Below are positions 1 through 5,223 of a stretch of 5,968 nt of DNA, piece by piece. The stretch's first letter is position 1, and each line of letters starts with the position of its first letter. Position numbers and translations under genes: made by a program. The DNA comes from Candidatus Methylomirabilota bacterium (GTDB taxonomy: Bacteria; Methylomirabilota; Methylomirabilia; Methylomirabilales; JACQHM01). The stretch lies in assembly GCA_016199025.1 (NCBI GenBank), contig JACQHM010000235.1:1-5968 (forward strand). The letters are read 5' to 3'. The notes beneath the pieces were generated by a model that was not told the DNA's origin, searched no databases, and saw only the letters and a list, made by a program, of their open reading frames with translations.

Positions 1-23
1 CGGAAGATCCTTCCATCACGTCT

Positions 24-482
24 TCACACCTTCACGGTCTCTGCCGAAACCTTTCGGGGCAGCGCCCGAAGGCTGAAAAGGGTCAAGAGGAAGATGGTCG
101 TCATGGTCAAGGCCGATGCTATGCAAAAGATGCAGATCGACTTCAGGACGAAGAGCTGGAGATACACCAGGACGAGGGAGACGAGAAAACCGATGATCGA
201 GAAGACCAACGCCAGAGATAAGGCCTTCCTCACCTCGGGCTCCTCAGCCAAGTAGGCCCAGAGGGAGAGGGCCAGGATGATCCCATACCCGAGGGCACCG
301 ATGAGGGACAGGGGAATTCCCCAGACTTCCGCGTAATGGCTGCTTAAGACCAGGTTGCATCCTCCCCTGGGACAGAACGGGGAGGCCTCTTGAACATGTT
401 TCCAGGTCAGATACGCTGAATCCCCCAGGCCGAAGAGGCTGAAGAGGATCATCCCCCCGATAAGGGCTCGTCCGGGCTTCAT
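24..482 (-). CDS. VKOR-family membrane thiol oxidoreductase (vitamin K epoxide reductase-like)
   Basis: This is a 152-residue integral membrane protein. Bacterial VKOR homologues reoxidise DsbA-like periplasmic thiol oxidases and pass the electrons to quinone, so they do the job of DsbB. Visible in the sequence: a first helix around residues 6-26, a loop with the cysteine pair C37-PRGG-C42, the conserved Ser/Trp loop (SSHYAEVWGIPLS, 47-59), helices near 57-79, 86-111 and 115-137, and the active-site CIFC motif (C117 and C120) at the start of the last helix. The length is typical of a single-domain VKOR with no fused thioredoxin domain, so a separate DsbA-like partner is expected. The ATG at 482 is preceded by AAAGGGG about 10 nt upstream; the nearer upstream ATGs are out of frame. 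It begins only 20 nt after the U-tract of the terminator behind the selenoprotein, and I see no obvious promoter of its own. The family call is secure; the exact partner is unknown. Confidence 0.93.
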   Translation of the reverse strand: MKPGRALIGGMILFSLFGLGDSAYLTWKHVQEASPFCPRGGCNLVLSSHYAEVWGIPLSLIGALGYGIILALSLWAYLAEEPEVRKALSLALVFSIIGFLVSLVLVYLQLFVLKSICIFCIASALTMTTIFLLTLFSLRALPRKVSAETVKV

Positions 483-502
483 CCTTCATCATCCCCTTTC
501 TC

Positions 503-540
503 AAAAAAGAAAGGGAAGGACCTCAGGATGGCCTTCCCTT
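503..540 (-). terminator. Rho-independent terminator after the selenoprotein gene
   Basis: On the minus strand an AAGGGAAGG arm (540-532) pairs perfectly with CCTTCCCTT (519-511). The stem is extended by CC/GG with one bulged base and closed by a 7-nt loop. It is followed by TC and a run of six T (508-503). The opposite strand has no comparable T-run after the hairpin, so the orientation is clear. It lies between the selenoprotein stop and the VKOR start. Confidence 0.88.
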
Positions 541-554
541 CCTTGAAACGTGGG

Positions 555-571
555 GCCAGCCACCGGCTGGC
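555..571 (-). promoter_or_regulatory. Candidate bacterial SECIS hairpin for the C-terminal selenocysteine (Sec78)
   Basis: On the minus strand GCCAGCC (571-565) and GGCTGGC (561-555) form a perfect 7-bp stem closed by the three-base loop GGT (564-562). The loop lies 18-20 nt after the last base of the UGA at 584-582. That is inside the roughly 16-37 nt window known for bacterial SECIS elements, and it shows the G/GU loop bases that SelB recognises in the E. coli fdhF SECIS. The hairpin starts one base after the TAA stop (575-573), so it is not constrained by coding. Its placement is otherwise unexplained, because the terminator hairpin is a separate element at 511-540. SelB binding is inferred. 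Confidence 0.72.
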
Positions 572-572
572 A

Positions 573-815
573 TTAGACCCCTCAGGTGCCACCGTAGCCG
601 ATGGTGAGCTTTCCATCCTCGACGATAACCGGCACGTCGCGTTGCCCCTTGGTGAGCTTGAGCATCTCCTCCAAGGCCTTTTTATCCTTCTTCACGTTGA
701 TATAACGGAAGGGGGTCTTCTTCCTGGCGTAGTCCTCCCGGGCCGCCGTCGTATAGGGTCATGTGTCTTTACCGTAGATCAACACCTCTCTTCCGATCTC
801 CGCTCTGATTGCCAC
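573..815 (-). CDS. Uxx-star family glutaredoxin-like selenoprotein with two in-frame UGA (Sec) codons
   Basis: Translated from GTG at 815 with UGA read as selenocysteine (U), this is an 80-residue thioredoxin-fold protein. It shows a first strand VLIYGKDT (11-18), the active site U19-P-Y-T exactly where glutaredoxins have CPYC, a helix with AAREDYARKK (24-33), strand FRYINVKKD (36-44), a helix KALEEMLKLT (46-55), the cis-Pro strand VPVIVEDGK (61-69) and the conserved end TIGYGGT (71-77). The frame then reads UGA (584-582), GGG, GTC, TAA, which gives U78-G-V-stop. This matches the U-x-x-stop ending for which, as I recall, the Uxx-star family is named. GTG815 has AGGAGG about 7 nt upstream and a promoter at 856-885. 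SECIS-like hairpins follow both UGAs. If UGA584 terminates instead, the product is 77 residues. The role is probably thiol/selenol redox exchange in the cytoplasm; the partner is unknown. The intact fold on both sides of the first UGA argues against a pseudogene. Confidence 0.88.
726..747 (-). promoter_or_regulatory. Candidate bacterial SECIS hairpin for the active-site selenocysteine (Sec19)
   Basis: Within the coding sequence just after UGA 761-759, GGCG (747-744) pairs with CGCC (729-726). Inner pairs G743-C732, C742-G734 and C741-G735 close a CGGGA loop (740-736), leaving U731, A730 and A733 bulged. The loop lies about 19-23 nt past the UGA and has G at its second position, as expected for bacterial SECIS. 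The stem is imperfect and the assignment was made by eye, so the exact fold is less certain than for the C-terminal hairpin. Confidence 0.5.
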
Positions 816-855
816 CGTTCTCCCTCCTTCCAAAGCTGAACGCTTACGAAAAACC

Positions 856-885
856 ATTATGCCAAAAAGGGTGAGGAGATGCAAA
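856..885 (-). promoter_or_regulatory. Sigma-70-type promoter for the selenoprotein gene
   Basis: On the minus strand TTTGCA (885-880, 4 of 6 to the -35 consensus) is followed after 18 nt by CATAAT (861-856, 5 of 6 to the -10 consensus). Transcription would start near 849, leaving a leader of about 34 nt before GTG815. The -35 box sits directly after the stop codon of the upstream small membrane protein, so the selenoprotein can be transcribed independently of the four-gene unit. No terminator is seen between them, so read-through is also possible. Confidence 0.55.
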
Positions 886-886
886 C

Positions 887-1096
887 TTAATCGCCTCTTC
901 CCCGACCCATGCTCCGAAGATACAGGGCGGCGAACAAGGCGCTAAAGGCCAGCAAGCCTCCCCCGATCAGCACCTTCACCCACCACAGCTCAGGGCCATA
1001 GAAGAGGGAGGCTAGGACCAGCACGGCGATGATGAACAAAAACACGGCCCCATAGAGCATCTTCAAGGGTATCGCCGGCTCTTGGTATTCTTCCAT
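887..1096 (-). CDS. Small two-helix membrane protein, probable partner of the adjacent sodium symporter
   Basis: This is a 69-residue protein with a short acidic N-terminus (MEEYQEPAIP), a first hydrophobic helix around residues 12-32, a short loop PELWWVK, a second helix around 41-60 and a basic tail RSMGRGRGD. I do not recognise a named family. Its ATG lies 6 nt after the stop of the symporter gene. Its ribosome-binding site (TGAGG) overlaps that stop codon, so the two are very likely translationally coupled. Several SSS-type carriers, such as the E. coli acetate permease ActP with YjcH, are encoded beside a small two-helix membrane protein. By analogy this could be an accessory subunit, but I see no clear DUF485 signature and that role is inference. 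Confidence 0.8.
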   Translation of the reverse strand: MEEYQEPAIPLKMLYGAVFLFIIAVLVLASLFYGPELWWVKVLIGGGLLAFSALFAALYLRSMGRGRGD

Positions 1097-1102
1097 CCCG
1101 CC

Positions 1103-2815
1103 TCACCACAACACGACGAACAGGAGCACAGAGACCACCCCAAGGTACACCCAGGCCCATACCGCCGGACGCTTGTGCCAGGGAAGGCCTCCCGAGGGGA
1201 CAGGGAAGGGGTACTCCGGCATCCGCGGCGCCTCTCGTAAGGTCTTCTGGAGCCAGGTCCCCTCCAGGACCTTGAGCCGCGTGGCCACCATCTCTCTCAG
1301 ATCCTCCGCGTCGGGCTCGCGGCCGGTGGAGATCAGGCCCATCAGCTCTTCCTCCTCAACCGGGCCCCTGACCTTGTCGAGGATCGCTGAGGTCAGGAAC
1401 ATGCTCCCGGCGGGCAAGACAATGTTCCAGAGATAGGCCCACCATGGGCTGGTGTACCAGACGGGCCATCCCCACTTGTTGAAATCGGCCAGGATCGCCG
1501 AGATCCCGTAGGTGAGCCCGACCAAAAGGCCGACCAGCCCGGTGGCCCGGTGGACACGGGTGAAGATTCCCATCAGGATCACCGTCATGAGCGGGACGGC
1601 GATGGCTCCGGCCAGCCGGATATAGAAGGCGAACATCCCCGGGGCGGCCAGAAACGGGACGTACAGAAACCCCAACCCGATGACCACCGGGGTGAAGAGG
1701 CGCCCGACCAACGTGTAGTGCTCATCGGAAGCGTTCTTGACGAGAAACCTCGCGTAGATGTCCCGGACGAAGAGGCTGGAGATCCCCACCCCGATGGAAT
1801 CGAAGGTGGAATACGCCGCCGCCACCAGGCCGGCCACCACAATGCCGATCAGGCCTGGCGGGAGGTACTTTTGGACCAGGAGCGGGTAGGCCTGATCCAC
1901 GATCTTCAACTCCGGGAAATCAGCCCTGGCCAGGGGACCCATGGTGACGTTGAACCACAGGGTGACGGCCGTCACGACGCTGGCCAGGACGGCCGCCATC
2001 TTGAAGTCCCACTCGGATCGGGCGCCCAGGAACCGGATGGCCTCGTACTGGTTGATCACAGCGTAGGTGATGAGGGCGATCGTCATCCCTGAGACTACCA
2101 CGATGGGCGGAACGCCCCCTGGTGAATACCCGCCGACGTGGAGGAGGGTATCAGGCAGCTTGGGGTCAATGGCCGAAAGCTTCTCCGTCAGGCCCCTCCA
2201 GCCGCCCATGGCCCACCAGACCGCCCCCCACAGGACCACCGCTCCGACGATCATGGCGATGCTTTGGAGGGCATCGGTGATGACATCGGATTTCAGCCCG
2301 CCCGTGATGATGTAGAGGACGGCCGTGGCGGCCACGAAGGCCACCACGATCCAGCTGATGGAGTCAGGGACACCGGCGATGACATTCAGGACCAGGAAGA
2401 GGGAAAAATAGATGTTCCCGAGGACGTTGGTGCGGGATTGGAGATTGATCAGGACGGCCAGCACCCGGGACGCCCGGCCGAAGCGGAACTCCAGCCACTC
2501 GGCGTTGGTGAACATGCCGGTCCGGTAGATTGGCCTGATGACGAAGAAGCTTAAGACGAACCACCCCACGGCCAGGCCCAGCCACCAGAAGGCGAGTTGC
2601 GAGAGCCCGAACCGGTAGGCCCCTCCGGCAACAGCCACATAATCCCCGGTGTCCACGGCGGTGCCGAAGGCCGAAAGGCCAATGGCCCACCAGGGAAGCG
2701 TCTTGGCGGCCAGATACCACTCGAAGCTCCCCTTTGTCCGCTTGATTGCCGCCACACCATAGATCACGATGCCGACATTAATGACAATGACCAGGAGCCA
2801 ATCGATCAGGGTCAT
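1103..2815 (-). CDS. Sodium:solute symporter (SSS/SLC5 family)
   Basis: This is a 570-residue polytopic inner-membrane protein with about 13-14 predicted helices. The family couples sodium entry to uptake of a small solute such as a sugar, amino acid or carboxylate. Visible: N-terminal helix 4-22, then the family-typical segment FEWYLAAKTLPWWAIGLS (31-48). The SSS signature TGGLKSDVITDALQS is at 171-185. AAAYSTFDS at 332-340, in the helix equivalent to TM8 of vSGLT, has Ser/Thr residues that normally line the Na2 sodium site, and it leads into SSLFVRDIY. A hydrophilic stretch at about 480-545 precedes a last helix at 549-569. The substrate cannot be told from the sequence. ATG2815 follows the queG stop by 3 nt and uses GGAAGG inside the end of queG as its ribosome-binding site. 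A small membrane protein follows 6 nt downstream. Confidence 0.93.
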   Translation of the reverse strand: MTLIDWLLVIVINVGIVIYGVAAIKRTKGSFEWYLAAKTLPWWAIGLSAFGTAVDTGDYVAVAGGAYRFGLSQLAFWWLGLAVGWFVLSFFVIRPIYRTGMFTNAEWLEFRFGRASRVLAVLINLQSRTNVLGNIYFSLFLVLNVIAGVPDSISWIVVAFVAATAVLYIITGGLKSDVITDALQSIAMIVGAVVLWGAVWWAMGGWRGLTEKLSAIDPKLPDTLLHVGGYSPGGVPPIVVVSGMTIALITYAVINQYEAIRFLGARSEWDFKMAAVLASVVTAVTLWFNVTMGPLARADFPELKIVDQAYPLLVQKYLPPGLIGIVVAGLVAAAYSTFDSIGVGISSLFVRDIYARFLVKNASDEHYTLVGRLFTPVVIGLGFLYVPFLAAPGMFAFYIRLAGAIAVPLMTVILMGIFTRVHRATGLVGLLVGLTYGISAILADFNKWGWPVWYTSPWWAYLWNIVLPAGSMFLTSAILDKVRGPVEEEELMGLISTGREPDAEDLREMVATRLKVLEGTWLQKTLREAPRMPEYPFPVPSGGLPWHKRPAVWAWVYLGVVSVLLFVVLW

Positions 2816-2818
2816 GGC

Positions 2819-3979
2819 TTAAGTCCCTTCCGGTGCCTTCGGCCCTTCTTCCTGGGAGCCGTTCAAGGCCTCCTCGATCTCAGAGCAAACCTCAGGATCC
2901 CCTTCGTGGGGCCAGGCCTGGAGAAGCACCGCTTTGGCCTCCTCTGTCCCGATCTGCCCCAGGGCCCAGGCCACGTGGGCCTTGACGAGAGACTCAGGGT
3001 CCTCAACCAGGGCTTTCGCCAAGGCAGGAACCGCCTCCTCACACTTCAGGTTCCCCAAGGCCACCGCCACATTCCTCAAGAAACCGCGTCGCTTCGCCCG
3101 CTTGACCGGGCTCCCCTTGAAACGTTCCTTGAAAGCTTCCTCACTTAAGCGCAAGAAAGGGATCAACTCGGGGGCATACAGCCCCTCCCTTGGCCGGAAG
3201 CTTGGATCCTCCGTTGGAACCGGCTTCCGGTTATACGGACAGACCTCCTGGCAGATGTCGCAGCCGAAGATCTGGTCTCCTAGAAGCGGGCGAAGCTCCA
3301 TAGGAACGCTCCCTTTCAGCTCGATGGTGAGGTAGGAGATGCAACGTGTGGCTTCCAGGAGGTAGGGAGCGATGAAGGCATCCGTCGGGCAACACTTCAG
3401 GCAGAGGTCGCAGTCGCCGCACTGATCGAAGATGGGCTGATCGTCTTCGAGGTCGATGTTCAGAAAAAGCTCGCCCAAGAAGAGGTAGGAGCCGATCTTG
3501 GGAGAGATGACCATCGTGTTCTTCCCGACCCAGCCGATCCCTGCTGCTGCCGCCAATTCCCGCTCCAGGATCGGAGAGGTATCCACGAAGGTCTTCCCTT
3601 CGACCTCCGGAACCTCCTCTTTGATCAGCAGAAGCAGCCGGTCGAGCTTCTCCTTCACGATCTCATGATAATCCTCCCCCCACGCGTAGCGGGAGATCCA
3701 TCCTCTGGCCGGATCCTTTCCCTTCGGCTCCCCAAAGGGGGTAGAGTAATTGATGGCCACAGAGACGACCGATCTCGCCCAGGGAAAGCGGCGCTCGGGA
3801 TGCCTCCGCTCCTCCTCAGTCCGGACCATGTAGTCCATCTGGCCGGCATACCCTTTTTTCAGCCATTCACTATAGGCATCGGCATGCTCCGGAGGCCTGA
3901 CGGGCGTGATCCCCACCAGGTCGAACCCCAGGCTTCTCGCGTAAGCCTTGATCTTCTCTGAAAGCCCTTGGCGATCCAT
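2819..3979 (-). CDS. queG: Epoxyqueuosine reductase QueG
   Basis: QueG is a cytoplasmic, cobalamin-dependent iron-sulfur enzyme that reduces epoxyqueuosine to queuosine in the wobble position of GUN-decoding tRNAs, the last step of the pathway. The 386-residue length is normal. Visible: the N-terminal segment SLGFDLVGIT (16-25); the cobalamin-binding/active-site stretch FVDTSPILERELAAAAGIGW (131-150) with D133 matching the catalytic Asp; GKNTMVISP at 152-160. Two ferredoxin-type cysteine groups follow: C187, C190, C193, C197 with CP ending, and C240, C243, C247 with CPYN. RCISYLTIELKG is at 212-223. A HEAT-like C-terminal tRNA-binding region runs from about 297 to 345 (LRNVAVALGNL, VKAHVAWALGQIG). 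ATG3979 has only a weak Shine-Dalgarno. The 35-nt gap to the upstream gene holds a 7-nt tandem repeat (TGACCAC/TGACCAG on the plus strand, 3995-4008). It is tightly coupled to the symporter downstream. The assignment is secure. Confidence 0.96.
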   Translation of the reverse strand: MDRQGLSEKIKAYARSLGFDLVGITPVRPPEHADAYSEWLKKGYAGQMDYMVRTEEERRHPERRFPWARSVVSVAINYSTPFGEPKGKDPARGWISRYAWGEDYHEIVKEKLDRLLLLIKEEVPEVEGKTFVDTSPILERELAAAAGIGWVGKNTMVISPKIGSYLFLGELFLNIDLEDDQPIFDQCGDCDLCLKCCPTDAFIAPYLLEATRCISYLTIELKGSVPMELRPLLGDQIFGCDICQEVCPYNRKPVPTEDPSFRPREGLYAPELIPFLRLSEEAFKERFKGSPVKRAKRRGFLRNVAVALGNLKCEEAVPALAKALVEDPESLVKAHVAWALGQIGTEEAKAVLLQAWPHEGDPEVCSEIEEALNGSQEEGPKAPEGT

Positions 3980-4014
3980 CGGTTTGCCGTCCGTTGACCA
4001 CTGACCAGCGAAGG

Positions 4015-4875
4015 TCAGCCGAGGCTGGTCGCAGCGGCCACATCGTGTTGGCCCTTTCCTTCCGCCATCAATGATCGGTACCGATCCAACACGCTCTTGG
4101 CCGTTTCTAGCTTCAAGCCGGTCTTCTCGGCGGCTTTCAAACCATAGGTGAGGTCTTTGACAGCGTTCCGGACGGTAAAGGTCGGCGGCAGGTACTCCTG
4201 CTTCCGAATCTTCTCCAGCCTGGTCTCAACAAAGGGGGAGCGGATCAAGCCGATGGCGGAGAGGATCTCCAACACCTGGTCCCGCTTGAGCCCGGCCCGC
4301 TCGGTGAGGAGCAGGGTCTCTCCCAGGATCTCGATCTGGGTTAAGCCGATGGCATTCAACGCCAACTTCAGGAAGCAAGCCCCACCGTTTCCACCCACAT
4401 GGTAGAGGGCTTTGCCCATCGTCCTTAAGACCGGCTCGGCCTTCTGGAGGACGGCCTGATCGCCGCCGACCAGGATCGTCAATTCACCTTTCACCGCGGC
4501 CCCCACTGATCCCATGACCGGGGCATCCAGCATGTGGCACCCAGCCTTCGACACCTCCGAGGCGACACTGCATGAAACATCGGGAGGGACCGTACTCATA
4601 TCGATAAAGATGGTCCCCGGCTTGGCGCCGATGAGGGCTCCCTGCGGGCCCAGGATCACTTCCCAAAGGGCCTCATGATCGCTGACCATGGTGATGACGA
4701 TCTCCGAGTCTTCGCCCAAAGCCATAGGAGAACCCGCGGGTCGGGCGCCTAAGGCCACAAGCGCTTTGACCTTCTCCGGAGTTCGGTTGTACACGATCAA
4801 CGAGAATCCTGCCTTCAGGACATTTGTGGCCATGGGTTGACCCATCAACCCGAGCCCGATAAACCCAACATTCAT
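4015..4875 (-). CDS. NAD(P)-dependent beta-hydroxyacid dehydrogenase (3-hydroxyisobutyrate dehydrogenase family)
   Basis: This is a 286-residue cytoplasmic oxidoreductase of the HIBADH/GLYR family, which interconverts short beta-hydroxyacids and their semialdehydes with NAD(P). Visible: the Rossmann dinucleotide loop GFIGLGLMGQPMA (4-16), strand LIVYNRT (26-32) with Asn-Arg typical of NADP-preferring members, substrate loop DAPVMGSVGAA (117-127) leading into ELTILVGG, and the catalytic-helix motif GNGGACFLKLALN (162-174) with K170 and N174 as the expected catalytic and substrate-binding residues. K240-D241 lies in the all-helical C-terminal domain. The substrate loop reads MGS where many HIBADHs have SGG, closer to glyoxylate/succinic semialdehyde reductases. 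Start choice: ATG4875 has AAGGAGGT five bases upstream. A longer reading from 4920 would overlap the promoter. It is the first gene of the leftward operon. The substrate is undetermined. Confidence 0.92.
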   Translation of the reverse strand: MNVGFIGLGLMGQPMATNVLKAGFSLIVYNRTPEKVKALVALGARPAGSPMALGEDSEIVITMVSDHEALWEVILGPQGALIGAKPGTIFIDMSTVPPDVSCSVASEVSKAGCHMLDAPVMGSVGAAVKGELTILVGGDQAVLQKAEPVLRTMGKALYHVGGNGGACFLKLALNAIGLTQIEILGETLLLTERAGLKRDQVLEILSAIGLIRSPFVETRLEKIRKQEYLPPTFTVRNAVKDLTYGLKAAEKTGLKLETAKSVLDRYRSLMAEGKGQHDVAAATSLG

Positions 4876-4919
4876 CAGACACCTCCTTGATGTGAGAGCG
4901 CTGGGGAAACGACCCCCCA

Positions 4920-4948
4920 AGTTTGGCCCAAAAGGACAAAAGTGTCAA
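4920..4948 (-). promoter_or_regulatory. Sigma-70-type promoter of the leftward four-gene operon
   Basis: On the minus strand a perfect TTGACA (4948-4943) is followed after 17 nt by CAAACT (4925-4920), a weak -10 box with 3 of 6 matches. Transcription would start near 4913, giving a leader of about 38 nt to ATG4875. The -35 box and spacing are convincing; the -10 is poor, which may mean activation is needed. Confidence 0.5.
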
Positions 4949-5026
4949 GCTCGACGATGTGGTCGAAGGGCCCGTCAAAAACGTCGAATCTGAAAACTCC
5001 GGATGGGAAACCAGTCTTTCGCACCG

Positions 5027-5046
5027 ATGATCGTTTCGACGATCAT
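5027..5046. repeat. Perfect 8-bp inverted repeat with TTCG centre, candidate enhancer or operator site
   Basis: Arms ATGATCGT (5027-5034) and ACGATCAT (5039-5046) are perfect reverse complements around TTCG. The centre lies about 155 bp upstream of the predicted sigma-54 start site, a distance usual for binding sites of NtrC-type enhancer-binding proteins. No T-run follows on either strand, so it is not a terminator. If transcribed on the plus strand it would be a UUCG-capped hairpin. The regulator is not known. Confidence 0.6.
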
Positions 5047-5139
5047 AGTAACGACAGAACTGTTCACAAGAGGCCCTGTCCGTCCTTCAACGCGACATGC
5101 CCTTGAAAGAGATTCATCCAATGAAATCGGGGAGATTCC

Positions 5140-5165
5140 AACCTCTGAGTCCTTCCTCAGAGGTT
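5140..5165. repeat. 10-bp perfect inverted repeat abutting the sigma-54 promoter
   Basis: Arms AACCTCTGAG (5140-5149) and CTCAGAGGTT (5156-5165) are perfect reverse complements separated by six bases. The right arm touches the start of the -24 element. Because it lies upstream of the start site it would act as DNA, probably a protein-binding site, not as an RNA hairpin. Two further CTCAG/CTGAG half sites (5184-5188 and 5203-5207, inside arms TTCTCAG and CTGAGAA) flank the predicted transcription start. Confidence 0.65.
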
Positions 5166-5181
5166 TGGCACGCCTCTTGCC
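5165..5181 (+). promoter_or_regulatory. Sigma-54 (RpoN) -24/-12 promoter
   Basis: The sequence TTGGCACGCCTCTTGCC matches the sigma-54 consensus TTGGCACG-N4-TTGC at all defined positions. The invariant GG (5167-5168) and GC (5179-5180) are spaced correctly, so transcription should start close to 5192. It lies 43 nt upstream of ATG5224, leaving a leader of about 32 nt that contains the ribosome-binding site. Promoters of this class need an ATP-hydrolysing enhancer-binding activator, consistent with the palindromic site further upstream. Confidence 0.85.
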
Positions 5182-5223
5182 TTCTCAGAAAAATGGGAAA
5201 CGCTGAGAAAGGAGGGAGAAACG

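Noticed and set aside
2..14. GGAAG-ATC-CTTCC inverted repeat downstream of VKOR as a terminator
   Set aside because: Only 5-bp arms, with no following T-run visible before the window edge.
1..23. Possible start of another minus-strand gene (ATG at 16-14)
   Set aside because: Only five codons are visible and the ribosome-binding site is weak, so it cannot be called.
573..815. Pseudogene with a premature stop codon
   Set aside because: The single UGA falls precisely on the glutaredoxin active-site Cys position, both flanks are intact in the same frame, and a hairpin suited to SECIS follows. A random nonsense mutation is far less likely than recoding.
528..839. Plus-strand open frame of 103 codons
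   Set aside because: It is antisense to the selenoprotein, has no recognisable domain, and its start lies within the terminator hairpin.
1550..2092. Plus-strand open frame of 180 codons
   Set aside because: Its highly charged Asp/His/Gln/Gly-rich translation is typical of the reverse frame of a GC-rich membrane protein gene; it is antisense to the symporter.
5111..5127. TTCAT-CCA-ATGAA inverted repeat as a second enhancer site
   Set aside because: Five-base arms with mismatched flanks are within chance expectation and share no core with the stronger palindromes.
5003..5206. Plus-strand open frame of 67 codons in the intergenic region
   Set aside because: It has no Shine-Dalgarno and no family resemblance, and it runs through the palindromes and the sigma-54 promoter.
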